A stretch of DNA of 64,000 bases from Acanthococcus lagerstroemiae (taxonomy: Eukaryota; Arthropoda; Insecta; Hemiptera; Eriococcidae), in the NCBI GenBank assembly GCA_031841125.1, contig CM063114.1, positions 36,167,574-36,231,573 of the forward strand, in the 5' to 3' direction. The translations under genes were made by a program, and so were the position numbers. How positions within the stretch are numbered: the first letter of the stretch is position 1; every line of letters starts with the position of its first letter. Below are positions 46,619 through 57,860 of this stretch, one piece after another. The notes beneath the pieces are model-generated. The model did not search any database, was not told the DNA's origin, and saw nothing but the letters and a program-made list of their open reading frames with translations.

Positions 46619-47087
46619 CAGGTCCATAGCCAGAATTTTTTAGAAGAGAGGGGGCTCACTGGGGGCTCGCCAAGGACACCCAACTTACGAATTTTTCAAC
46701 AAAGAGAGAGAGAGGTTGCGAAATTCGTTTGAAAGGAACTTTTTCCGAGTTGTCGGATATCTAATTTTTAGTGAAGCTTTGTACTTTCAGATCCATAGCC
46801 TCTGACCCTAGTATATGGATGCGTGCGTTTGTAAAAATTAGCCTCCAACTCTATTGTACTTTGTCTGTTGCAACTCGGATTCAAGATTCAGAAACAAACA
46901 ATATTACAAAACAAGATGAAGTATACCAACTACTTTTTCCAATTTTTTATTTCCCATAATTTTTTTCTCTCAGATTTTTCAACTTTTTTTTGACGTGAAA
47001 AAAACAAAAAACTAAAACAATTACGGGAAAGGGCCTCAGATTGGTCAAAGGGAGCGCCCCCTTAGCTCTCTACTCATTATAGACCTG
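46619..47087. mobile_element. hAT-type element, perfect 8-bp TSD GACAAGTA
   Basis: The direct repeat GACAAGTA lies at 46611-46618 and 47088-47095. The left end is CAGGTCCATAGCCAG and the right end CTCATTATAGACCTG. Subterminal GAGGGGGCT and AGCGCCCCCTTAGCTC words face each other. It is 469 bp. The ORF of 62 codons inside is not conserved-looking. Confidence 0.88.
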
Positions 47088-47596
47088 GACAAGTATAAAA
47101 ATAAAGCTGACAATTTTTCGCTCCGATAATTTTTCATTTTTTTGTACGTGGGAGGCTTTTAGAGAATATAGGGGGCTAAGCCTTCCAAGCCTTCCCCTAT
47201 TTGCGTCTATGTAAGTTGAAAATTATTATGATCATGTCAATCATCAGAGCATCAGAGGTGCAGAATGAATGAAACAGGATGCCATCCATTTATTCTGTTC
47301 CCATTTTCGTGAATGAAATATACCTACAGGAATGAGCCCATGTGTAGTAGTAAATGCCATTCTTTCCATTCCTCATGAAAGTTTCAATGTTTATTTCCAT
47401 TTTCCGATGGCCATTTCAAATACCATGTTCAAACGAAAAGGCTTTACTTTTATTGAAATTTCTAGACTGAGAGCGCTTTTTTATTGTCAGTTCTCAATCC
47501 GACTCTTTACGCTGAATTATAAGCAGAAGAAAATGTCGTTCATTATCATCGTTGAATATTTCACCTCTCAAAATCGGAAAAATTAGTGGTATCACT

Positions 47597-47756
47597 CAGT
47601 GCCGTATCTAGGAATATGGCGAGGGGGGTTTGACCTAACATATGGGGTTTCTAATGTTTCTGAGATCCGCATTTTCCTGAATTTTTAAGTGCACGGTCGT
47701 ACCCAGGGGATGGGGTGGAGGGTCAGACCCCTAACCCCCCCTTGTATACGGTCCTG
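47597..47756. mobile_element. hAT-type MITE remnant with CAGTGCCGTATC end
   Basis: It starts CAGTGCCGTATCTAGG and ends TTGTATACGGTCCTG. ATCACT occurs at both edges (47591-47596 and 47758-47763) but shifted by one base, so the TSD is imperfect. G- and C-runs lie just inside the ends. Confidence 0.65.
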
Positions 47757-47851
47757 GATCACTACAGCGCAATAGAGTGGTACCGCCGCGCAACACTGAA
47801 ATAATTTACACTCTTACGCTGGTACATATGGACAGGGTAAGCCAGTGGCAG

Positions 47852-48077
47852 AGACGAAACTTGGTTTCCAGTTGGGGGGGTGTGGAGAAGGAAAATTTGC
47901 CGACAAATATTTTTTTTTCATCTAAAAATTCACCATCAAATTTTTTTTAAATTTGGAGATTTTTTAATCAAAACATTTTCTAGTTGAAAAAGAAAAAAGG
48001 AAACGGACAAACAAATAAACGTTTTTAGAAAATGAAAAATCCAAATGAACAGTTTCCAACTGCCAAATTATTGCGGG
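47852..48077. mobile_element. hAT-type element left part, truncated by another MITE
   Basis: It begins CAGTGGCAGAGACGAAAC and contains GTGGAGAAGGAAAATTTGCC and ATGAACAGTTTCC. These words are shared with the sequence at 50703-51005. The right end is missing because the element at 48078 begins within it. Confidence 0.65.
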
Positions 48078-48409
48078 CAGGGACGTACCGATAAGGGGGC
48101 AGGGGCAACGGGAAAATTTACCATTTCAGTCAGACGAGTTGGAAAAATCCAACAAGTTAAAAGTTTTTTTTTTCTTTGATATTTGGGAATTGAGTTGAGA
48201 GGTTGAGAAAACCCAATAAGTCAAAAGGTTTTTCTTCTTTTGCATTGATACTTGGAAGTTTTGAGTTGAGTCAGTTGGAAAAATCCAACCGGTCGAAAGG
48301 CTTTTTTTTTGCTTTGATACTTGGGAATCTTGAGTTGAGTCAACTGGGACTTTCACAATTTTTAACCCCTCCCCCTCTCCCTCAGCAAAAACTCTTCGGC
48401 ACGTCCCTG
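48078..48409. mobile_element. CAGGGACGT-type MITE, full length
   Basis: It starts CAGGGACGTACCGATAAGG and ends TTCGGCACGTCCCTG. Inside, a unit with GAGTTGGAAAAATCCAAC followed by a T-run and CTTTGATACTTGGGAA occurs about three times. The copy at 13109-13409 is its sibling. No TSD is visible because its left flank is another element. Confidence 0.85.
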
Positions 48410-49700
48410 GACTCCAGAATTCAGATTGGGATCCCAAAGTGGATAGACTATCGACATTAATTACTGACCTTAAGGGTAGATGAATTCGAACATGCGCTAA
48501 ATTTTGAATCTGATTAAGCTTAAAAGACCCCATAAATCGAAATGGACAAGCACTAATTAGTTTTTACAAATCGAGGAGTCTATTGAAGTGGAGAGCTCTT
48601 ACGATCTTAAATTCAAATTAACAGACTGTTTTTGAAAATGCTAAAGTTTGCTGATTCATTTTCATCATTACAAACATCCTAATCTCTTGAGAAAGGGTTG
48701 AACGTCAAATGCCGAATTTTCAGAAGCAGCATATATGATTTTATAAAAAATGACTGGACTCTCGAAGTGAAAGTTGTTTTATTTACATTTTCTTGTTTGA
48801 GGGGGGGGGGGTGCTGTTACAAATTTAGTAATGACCCTTGGACCTTTGATTGGACTTCATCATTCTTAGGTTAAATGGCAATTTCTGCGTGTAATTTTAA
48901 AGAAAAAACTCATTAAAGTTGGATGTTTACGAGCCAACATTTGAAGTCCACCGCAAAGGTTGACAAAAATTGACGTTGAAAACCCAAGTAATCTATTGAA
49001 ACAGCGACTATTGTAATTCCTAATTTTGGTTCGTTCAATCTTATAGTATTTGGTTTTTAAAGGCTTAAATGTTCCCCTTATAATAACTCATGCTTGGATA
49101 ATTTTGAAATTTTTCCTCCAATTTGAATTTTTTTAATTTGATGGTTGTGAAAATGTTGAAAGATTAAATCAAGTTCGTTCAATTTCGACTCTCATTTTGG
49201 TGTTTGGGGCCTACCCGAGAGTCAGTATCGAAAATTTATCGCGTTGATGGAATTTCCAGATTAGGCAACCTCTCCTCTCACCTTCTCCATTTCGATATTT
49301 TATTCGGTTACCGGGAAGTCAATTTTAATCACTTCTGGAGACCGGTTTGGGCTTTTGAAGCCTAAATCGGGAATTCAAGAGGAATCTGAAGAAATTTTCG
49401 AATTCAGCAACCCAGAAAATTCTAATACTTTATTCGATTTCATAAAAATCAATTTTGAGTTTTGGGACCCAAATCGCAGTTTAATAAGAAAGCTCATAGA
49501 CGCTTCCGAATTCAGCGATGCCAAAAACTGCTTGTATTTTGATTCGTTACTCAATTTTCCAAGAATAGAACTCTCTGAAAGTCAATTCAGGGTGTAAAGA
49601 AGAATCTTCTGGGGAAATTTTCGAAATCAACGAACCAAAAACTTCTATTTCAGTGATCTTTCCATAAAAAATTTCAAGTTTAGCTCTAGTCTTGCTTAAT
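48410..49700. other. Non-coding stretch with degenerate periodic sequence
   Basis: A G-run lies at 48801-48810. From about 49100 to 49690, words such as AATTTTCGAATTCAGC, TTTTCGAAATCAAC and TTCCGAATTCAGC recur 110-130 bases apart, suggesting a decayed minisatellite. The ORF of 80 codons at 49355 follows that repeat. Confidence 0.4.
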
Positions 49701-49730
49701 AGGAGGGATTTTTTTTCGAGACCTTGCCGT

Positions 49731-49860
49731 CAGAGATGCCAAGAATTAAAGAAAAAACTTTCATTCTTTTCCCATTCAGAATGGGCTCATCTTCATTCTT
49801 TGCGAGAAAGAAAAAAAAAGAGAAATGAGAGTGAATGCATTCTTTAATTCAACATCTCTA
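49731..49860. mobile_element. hAT-type MITE, palindromic, 8-bp TSD
   Basis: It begins CAGAGATGCCAAGAATTAAA and ends TTTAATTCAACATCTCTA. The flanks CTTGCCGT (49723-49730) and CTTGCCTT (49861-49868) differ at one base. The interior has opposed TCATTCTTT and GAGAATGA-like words. It is 130 bp. Confidence 0.85.
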
Positions 49861-49868
49861 CTTGCCTT

Positions 49869-50702
49869 TTGAAGACCCCAGTTTGTCCCACGTCGATCGG
49901 ACTTTGGAATAAAAATGGGTGTGGGGATTATCATTTTACAGTTTGTATAAAAATTAATGGTCGGTGTTTTTATTCACTAACAAGGCCGGATTTAACTGAC
50001 TGGCTGCTATGTGCTAATTTTTTTGCCATTCCCTAAAATATACGTAAAATAAATCCCACTTTATTCATTTTCAATTTTTCATTCCTCAAGCACTTACATT
50101 TGCGCACATGAGCATATCCTAATCTGGGAGGGTAGGCTGGAAGGATGTTAGAAATTCATGAGAGGAACACACAACTTTCTTTACACATTAAGATGGTCGG
50201 CGATATTTTTTTCTGAATTTCCTCTGATTCGTCTCCTAAGTTGGTTCCAATAAAATAAAAATTAAAAAATAATAAAATTAAATTTTAAAAAACACAAAGT
50301 TTTAGGTTAATTGGATTAGAGGAATCCATGCCACAAAAGCTCTCTTTCGTTCTTATGGGAAAAGCACATGGAGTTTTGACTTTTGTTCCAGACTAAATTT
50401 CCCTCCTATATTCACCAGGACCAAAGCCCGTAAATTGAACAGTAGAACATTTGCTATCGGATTCAGCTTGTGACATTGAAAAATAAGTCGTTGGCTTTCA
50501 ACTTTTAGAATTTAATGAAATGTGCAACTTTCTCAAATTTTAGGCTCTAGGTTAAACAGACAATCTAGTAAAAAAAGGGTAGTTATTGAAATTCGAAATT
50601 CAACGTTTGTTACCGACTTTCAGATTTTCGAAATGTCTTCCACATTTCAGCTTTATTTCAACCTTTCAAGCTTGAAACCTTCGGCATTTGACTGACTAGT
50701 CT
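49869..50702. other. Non-coding stretch
   Basis: AT-rich, no recognised content. Confidence 0.4.
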
Positions 50703-51140
50703 CTGACAGGAGTCCAGGGTACTCCATTTTCAGAAACGAAATTTGACTTTCAGCTTGTGGAGGTGGAGAAGAAAAATTGACCGACAAATTTTTTTTAACT
50801 AAAAATTCGCTGACAAAATTTTTAAAAAATTATAAATTTGTCGATTTTTTTATCGAAATATTTTTTAATTGAAAAAAAAATAATAAACAATATCAAACAG
50901 ACATTCATAAAAAATGAAAAATTCAAATGAACAGTTTCTAAATTTGTCGACTGCCAAATTATGAGGGGGGGGGGTGTTTTAACCCTTACACCTCCTATAG
51001 TTTCGCCCCTGCTGACAGGAGTCCACGGTACTCCATTTTGAGAAACGAAATTTGACTTTCAGTTTGAGGAGGTGGAGAAGCAAAATTTGCCGGCAAATAT
51101 TTTTTTTTAAATAAAAATTTGCTGACAAAATTTTTAGAAG
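50703..51140. repeat. Tandem duplication, period 309 bp, of a hAT-like element and its flank
   Basis: CTGACAGGAGTCCAGGGTAC at 50703 recurs at 51012 as CTGACAGGAGTCCACGGTAC, followed in both by CTCCATTTT, GAAACGAAATTTGACTTTCAG and GAGGTGGAGAAG. The first unit ends in TAGTTTCGCCCCTG (about 50997-51010). The second is truncated near 51140. The element inside is the family seen at 47852. Confidence 0.85.
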
Positions 51141-52014
51141 GTAGTTTTTATTATTGTTTGAAATTCGACTACGATTTGCCACTTCTTGGTCATGCCAAAT
51201 TTGAGTCAACTTTCAAATCGTGTTTTTGTTTGATTCCTCGATCAGAAATAAATTCAGGACACAAAATATACCACTGAAGCGGATAAAAACCCAGAAAAGT
51301 TAAATTTTCACGAAGTTATGGCACTTTAAAAAAAAAATTTGGAGAATTTTTATTTCTCCGCGTCAGTACAACATGGCAACTATTTTCAAAAATTTTTCGA
51401 AAAAAGGTGTCTTTGAAGCTCGTAAAATAATAAAAACACAATAAATTGGAACGAACAAAATCAATAAATAATTACCATAATCAATTTTTTCCGCACATTT
51501 CTTTTTTTTTTTGGCACATCAAAAAAACGTAAAAAATAAGCAGGTAAATTTTTTTTTACAGAATCACTGATAACTTCTTAACAAATCACTATTTCACAGC
51601 GCAAAAGGTGTCGTTTGGAAGGTAGCACGTAGAGAACAACCTACCATAGATAGCAGCACTTACCAACTGAAATAGTTCTACCTGTGACACTTCAAGAACT
51701 GACCATCATTCGGCATGGTGACCAAGAATTGGCATTTTGCCTATCTCAAGACTCATTCAGCCTCTCACTTCAGTCAGACTCATTTCACCTCACTCTGATA
51801 AGACCAATTTAGCTTATCAAGACTTGGGATTTCATGAATTCCTACAATATCCTTTGGACTCGCAAAGAGACATCTTATCCACTCTTCTATGACTGGTTGG
51901 AAGTAAACAAATTACTGCAAATTATGTTCATAAACAGCTCTTGGTTTCTGTGGATCACGAGGTGTGTTTTGGAGTAATTTTTATCATAGAATGATCGACT
52001 CCCTTGAAACGAAT
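51141..52014. other. Non-coding stretch
   Basis: No gene was recognised. Several A- and T-runs lie at 51330-51560. Confidence 0.4.
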
Positions 52015-52215
52015 GTTACTTTTTTGACACGACATTGTGGGCGAATTTGATGTAGAATTCGACACAAAATTCGAGTTACCACGTTAATATTGACTTTCAG
52101 TTCACATTTTGCATTGAATTTGACGTAGAATTTTGCACAAAAATCGAGTTAGATATCATGTTGACATTGATTTTGATTTGTATTTTGCATCGATTTCTAT
52201 ATAGAGAGTTCTGTA
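52015..52215. mobile_element. Small element of the 73-bp palindromic family
   Basis: It starts TTTTTGACACGACATTGTGG and has about two and a half units, with GAATTTGATGTAGAATTCG, GAGTTACCACG and TTTTGCATTGAATTTGACG. It overlaps the 3' end of the LINE on its right, and the right-end signature is missing. Confidence 0.75.
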
Positions 52216-53700
52216 CGTCCCTAAGTGACCAGAAATTTTTCCATGCATTTGCTCTTCTCCTGGTTAATTCTTTGTCCATGTTGTTAACGAATGATACCAA
52301 TTGCCCTAAATACACCGTGCTATCTTCGGTATTTATTTTATTTTTGTCTATTGTAATTGTGGGCTTAATCTTCGGATTAGATAAAAACACCGTTTGATTT
52401 GCATTTATGTTGAGGCCTACTGTTTGGCATTCATTTTCTAGACCCCCTGCCATTCTTTGAAGTTCGTCATCATCCTGAGAAATTTGAGCCACATCATCAG
52501 CAAATTTTAGATTATTTAGAAACCTCTCGCATATTTTAATACCCTTTTCCTCCCTATCTAATTTTTGAAATACTTGCTCCAGAAGACAGTTGAAAAGGTT
52601 GGGAGTTAACGGGTCTCCCTGTTTTACGCCCCGATTTATCTTAAAGGTTGGTCCTGTATTATCTAAACCTACCCTACCCTCTGTGTTTTTGTATATTTCT
52701 TTTATAATGCTTACTATTTTCTCTCTAGAGCTCGGAGTCTGAGTAATGTGTCCCATGATGCATTTAAATAGATCGAGTCAAAGGCTTTTTGAAAATCAGT
52801 GAATCGAATTTAGTGGTAAGTTATATTCTCCTAGTTTTCTCGATTAACTGATTTATAATAAATAATTGATCAACTGTTGGTGGCCTTTCCTGAAATCTGC
52901 CTGTTCGTGGTTTTGGTTACAGTCTAACATATTGTAGATACGGTTTTTGATAAGTTTAGCGAACATTTTTCCAAAGTTCGAGGTAAGGCTAATCGGTCTG
53001 TGGTTATTAATATCGGTTTTGTCTCCTTTCTAAATAATAAAATCATTTCTGAATTTTCCCATTGCGTGGGCATTTTTTCTTTTGCTAAGATTGAGTTTAA
53101 AATTTTCGTTAGGGTGGGTGTAAATTCCTCTGTAAACAATTTGAGCTCACTATTGCTAATTTTATCAGGTCCCGACAACTTATTTAGTTTCAAGTTCTCA
53201 GGATAGCTCGAACTTCTTCTGCTAAAAATGGTGGTACCTCTTCTTTGTTGTTTTGTCCTATTCGGTTCTTACCAGGGGGCTCGTTTCGGTCCTTTTCGTA
53301 TTACTTTTCACAAAAATCTGTAGCTACCTTCACAATCTTGTTTCTGTCGTGTTAGAATTACCCTCCTCTGTCCTTAACTTTTGGAATTAGGCCTTGTTCA
53401 TTGAATATTTCCCTTATGGCTTTCTTAATCGCCCCAGAGCTTTTAATGATTTCAAGAATCCTGTCATTATCGAATTTTTGTATGTCATTTCTTATTTGTT
53501 TTGTGACCAGCTTTCTAAGCTCAGCCAGTTCTATTTTTTCTCTGATAGTTTTGTTTTTTATTTTTGCCAGCGTATTCCTTCTTCCATCACTTTTTAAAGT
53601 GTTTTCAGAAGTTTTGTTTACTGTTTTTGTCTGGTTGTCTGTTGTGGTGAATTCAGCATGAATGGTTTTCAGAATTTTTTCGATTTTGTCGTTCATTAAT
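52160..53700 (-). pseudogene. RTE-type LINE reverse transcriptase, mostly open but broken
   Basis: On the minus strand the linker at 53690-53360 is a charged, coiled-coil-like region (KIKNKTIREKIELAELRKLV). It is followed by LNKLSGPDKISNSELKLFTE near 53190-53130, QWENSEMILLFRK, and an ISLTSNFGKMF-like stretch near 53000. A EQAGFRKG-like motif lies near 52890. The open frame 52756-52160 has RGVKQGDPLTPNLFNCLLEQ (palm B), LKFADDVAQIS (palm C, with FADD intact), GLNINANQT and STVYLGQLVSF. Frameshifts separate the parts, and motif A is lost. The 5' endonuclease part is missing. It abuts the mariner terminus at 53701. Confidence 0.87.
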
Positions 53701-54100
53701 TGTACGTAGGCTGTCGCTAAGTAACTGAGACTAAAATTCGTACGGCCCACCAACGCTACCTATCGGCGTTTCAACGCAGTAGGGGAATAATTTGGTTCAT
53801 TAGCTATCGATTGAGACCACGCCGAGCTCATTTGATTGAAAATTCGCTGTTCCAGACCAGTTTGAAAAAACCATACGCGTTGACTTCTACAGGTTTTTTG
53901 AAGATTTCTTTAAAGAAGGAAAAAAGCATACGATTACAAACTTTTTTATTAATCATCATCTTCAATAAGTACACGAATATCTTTTTCAAAATAAGTGCCG
54001 TCCATGGCTATACAGGCGTCCATTCGCTCTTGCCATTTATCGAACGTTTCGCGTATTCCGCCGCCGGTAACAAGGAGAAAAACATCTGCGCCGCGGTGAC
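53701..54100 (-). pseudogene. mariner transposase C-terminus and terminal repeat, inverted copy
   Basis: It is the reverse complement of 1-433. TGTACGTAGGCTGTCGCTAA is at the terminus; then comes the 3' non-coding part, then the coding part with ITAAQMFF, RMDACIA-like and GTYFEKDIRVL residues. One A is missing relative to the left copy (AAACGTTCG against AAAACGTTCG), which shifts the frame. This copy keeps TGG (Trp) where the left copy has TAG. Confidence 0.88.
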
Positions 54101-54167
54101 GATAATGCGCGCCCGCATACGGCTCGAACAGTTCAGGAGTACGCAGAAAACAAAAAAATCAAAATTC

Positions 54168-54306
54168 ATCCCATTCCACGTATAGTCCTGACCTCGCCCA
54201 CTGCGACTTTTGGTTATTTCCTCAACTGAAGGCAGCTTTACGCGGTCGTCAATTCAACACGAATCAAGAAGTCATCACCGCGGCACAGATGTTTTTCTCC
54301 TCGTTC
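54168..54306 (+). pseudogene. mariner transposase fragment in opposite orientation
   Basis: From 54181 the plus strand reads YSPDLAHCDFWLFPQLKAA, which holds the third catalytic Asp, then LRGRQFNTNQEV and ITAAQMFFSS. It is followed by unrelated DNA. It overlaps in coding content (ITAAQMFFS) with the minus-strand piece 80 bases away, so this is a second broken copy and not one simply inverted element. Confidence 0.85.
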
Positions 54307-55250
54307 TCTGAAGTTAGAATCACCCTACCGAAATAAAATCACTTTCATTAAGGACTCTTAAATGTTTCAATTTTTTGTAATGATTTGATTTTCAAGTACA
54401 TCTCTGGACTGTAGAATAAAGCACTGACTTGTCTGATATCTCAATTTAAGATGGTCACATAAAAATATGAGTCCGCGATGGAACCCTTTTTTGCCAATGT
54501 TGAAGGACGCTTCAATTTAAAAATTTTCTCAGAGACTGGAATTTGTGATGCGATCTGAGGAAAGGTACACAAAGTAGGGAAACATGAAATTCGAGATAGT
54601 AGGGTATGGGGAAGCTAAAAATCGAATAAACATTTAAAAAAAAAACAAAAAAAAACCAAAAGGTTAACAAGAAAAAAACTGAGGTAACATTTTATACAGG
54701 GTGTTCCGACTTCGTTCAAGAACCCGCTAGGTAGGCCTGCACATAGTACTCGATGAAACGGAAAAAGAGTTAAGTACGAAAAGTTGCCTACGATCAAATT
54801 GAAGGGGCCGTCTTAAAGATTACAAAAACAATATTTAAGACGATATACGAGATATGATAATTGACGGAATAAATAATCTGACTACGGGGGCTGATAGTAC
54901 TGGCTTGGACAAAAAAATGTCAGTACGATGTATTGCCTATTCTCAAGATTGAAGGCGTCAAAAACGTTAGCAGTTAGGAAAGTTCCATTTTTCGTTAGAA
55001 GATCAAAAATACCGGGTTTAAAAAGTTATCCTGCGTTGAGTAAAATCAAAAGACCCGATTTTTAAATTTTTTAGGTACTTTTGGCAAAAATAAAATAATC
55101 TAATTAAGTGTGCAGTATGGTAGTATTTGACGAGATTTAAAAAAAAGTTTAATGAACATGTGTCTTATTTTCAAAATTGAAAAAGATACAACACTTCGTA
55201 ATTTTGAATTGTACAAATTATTAGTACGCTGCATAATGCAGGTAGGAAAG
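54307..55250. other. Non-coding stretch
   Basis: It includes the GTGATGCGATCTGAGGAAAG word at 54547 that is also at 25372, and a lone ACAGGGTGTTCCGAC terminus at 54696. No gene was recognised. Confidence 0.45.
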
Positions 55251-55512
55251 GGGGTCTGGTTGGCGGAGTAGTAGCGCGTTGGTCTCGGAATCCGCGGAGA
55301 TACCGGGTTCGAGCCCACGTAGTAACTCGCCAGAATTCGACCTAGGCCGGTTTTTCGGCCAGAAGGGAAGAAGGCTAAGACAGCCCTAACAGCTCCCCGA
55401 GGTCTCTGAGGTAATGCTCGAAAGGGCGGATTCCCTGGCTCCCCGATGTCTCTGATGAGGTAATGCTCGGAATGGCGGATTCCAGGGCTCGGGTTGAGAG
55501 CAAATTAGAAAA
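55251..55512 (+). mobile_element. tRNA-derived SINE with duplicated 3' part
   Basis: The tRNA-like head has GTCTGGTTGGCGGAG, GCGCGTTGGTCTCGG and the B box GGGTTCGAGCCC, followed by GGCCGGTTTTTCGGCC and GACAGCCCTAACAG. The 3' part (CCCCGAGGTCTCTGAGGTAA ... GGCGGATTCC) occurs twice in tandem (about 55396-55442 and 55441-55490), which lengthens this copy relative to 1371-1594. It ends GGGTTGAGAGCAAATTAG and an A-rich tail. Confidence 0.9.
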
Positions 55513-57860
55513 GAAGAAATGAAGGAAGGAAAAATATACGAACTAATCGGAGCAGCAAGGGCATTGCCGTCCCATTTCCCACGAAGATAATACATTTGAA
55601 CGTATTTTTGTACGCTATACTTCGTACCAATTAATCGGTCAGTCATGGCAGATTTTGGCGTAAGCTTGTGTTTGCTTTAAAAGTGATATTCGCGTTATTT
55701 CAAGATTGGCGCATATTGCGTGAAGCCAGTCCGTATGATTTAGCTCTTCATGGTCACAATTCAGTCCAATGGGTGATATTTCCATGTAAATTTTTTTTTC
55801 AGCCATGTGCACATTGATCTTGATCTTAGTTAATGTGTTGTTGCTGCGCGACGGGAATCTTCAGGCGTGTTGTTAATAGAAATTTCCATGGAATTTTTTT
55901 TTATTAGAGTGTATGATCAGGTCGAATTATTTAATTTTTTTCTCGTTTTTTTTCTTCTTCTTCGTTTCAGTTTGAGTATTGTATACGTTTCACTGCAGAT
56001 ACTAACCATGAAATGATCTATGGAGGACCAGGTTTTTACTGGTAACAGAACAGATTAATATCAGGTCGATAATTATGTATTAATTTGCATATAAAAATAT
56101 ATAAGCTCAGCCCTCATTAAGCCCATAATTCACTATTTCAAATATAAATTTAATCAATGCACGAGTATTTACATAATATCGACTTAAGATGAAACTTCCC
56201 TGAATAGTTTTTTATTAATTTTCATTGGGTTTGTTGAGCACGTTAGGAATGAAATGAGTTAAGGAGGACAGAGTTTTTACTGATAACATCCTTTTTCTTA
56301 TTTCACATTTGGCATCATACCACAGCTTAAAGTCAGAAAGTGCACATTAGCACTCCTACATTCCGTTCCACATCCCAATACCATTATTCTCCAAGGGGCA
56401 GAAAGTGAGATGATTGGCTAGCACTTAGCACACCATACCCCTCGTTCATCGAAGTATCTACAGTAGTGGTATATTGCGGATTTATTGTATAGGTTAGTTG
56501 GAACAGACTTCAGAAGCGTTTCTATTTTCTATTATTTCTCTGGCATGTTCGAAGTGTACTTCTATCGATTCCCATCAAAAACCGAAAAACGGTAATGTCG
56601 ACCTTATTTTTGTTCTGCTTTACAGCAAATCGAAGTTTGCCGACTTTGTGTACCTTTTCTCAGATGGTATCATATTTACACGAAATTCGTTTTCAACCAT
56701 TCTAAGTTCATTAAGATAGTTTGAAGCATATTTCCACATGAAATTCATTTTGTAAAACGTACTCCCTTCCTATTTGAACGTGTTTTTGGACAATTTTTTT
56801 CCTTCGATGTCAATTTATGAGACGCTATTCACCTTTTTTGAAGTCTTGCTGATGTCGGCGTAGTCATATGATTGCTCTTTTTCAAGAAAAGGGGGTAAAC
56901 AAAAACAATTTCAAACTTTCCAGAAAGAAAAACGTAATCCTAATTTTGGTAGATTTTTGGGGTATGTACCTATTTTCAGAAGTGATAAAACTATAGATCA
57001 ATTAACAAATTCTAAAATAAAAATGAAAAAATAACAAATTGCTCAGAATATTTTAGTAGCGCCCCCTGCAGTCTATCATTTTCACTACCAAATCTGGATC
57101 TAAAAAAATCCTGTCGAAATCGAATTGGTCTGATTCTGGTAATTTGGGAATTTTTTTTCAGTATTTTTGTTTCGGATGATCAGCGCTATCTCTATACTAT
57201 GACAGAAACAATCGTTACAATATTATAGAAAGAATAAAAAATGTAATTCCAGTAATTCTAATTTGGTAGACTTTTCAAAATTGAATAAAAGAGTCGTTAC
57301 AAAAGAATTCAGTGTTCCACAAGGGTTAAATATTTTGGATTGCCCTCGCAGGTTGTTGTAGTGGAAGTACATACCTATAAATCTTCATCACAAATCGAAA
57401 TATGACTTTTTTCATTGTGAGCGGGTTTATTTTTAGATTGAAAAAAGTGAGCCGTAATTGATAGTTTACTTTAGTGGAGCATCCAATAAAAATGTTCCTA
57501 TATGAATTATATATTTTTGACAGGATTGGCTGATTTAAAATACTGTGATTCTAAACTCCCATTTTAAAACTTTTAAAACACCTTTGTTAAATTAATTTAA
57601 TTTAATTTAAAAAAAAAAGTGTCTTAAGCAAAACTAGAAAAATCTATTCTTGTTAAAAAAAAACTTCCAGTTAATTTTTTTAAAATTTTATTTCAAGATA
57701 CGACAGGACAACCATAGATCTTCACCATAAGAATATGTTAGTGATTGGTGTTAGGTTTCAAAATATTTGATACAAAATAGAAAATATTATGTATTCCAAA
57801 TAACAGCTAATACATACTTAATAGCAACAGGAAATGAAAAACAAAAAAAAGTTCTGGGTA
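55513..57860. other. Non-coding stretch
   Basis: It contains two similar AATGAAATGA-like passages with GAGGACxxxGTTTTTACTG (about 56010-56040 and 56250-56285), each followed by TAACA, which suggests an old local repeat. (AATTT)n lies at 57590-57609. No gene was recognised. Confidence 0.4.
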
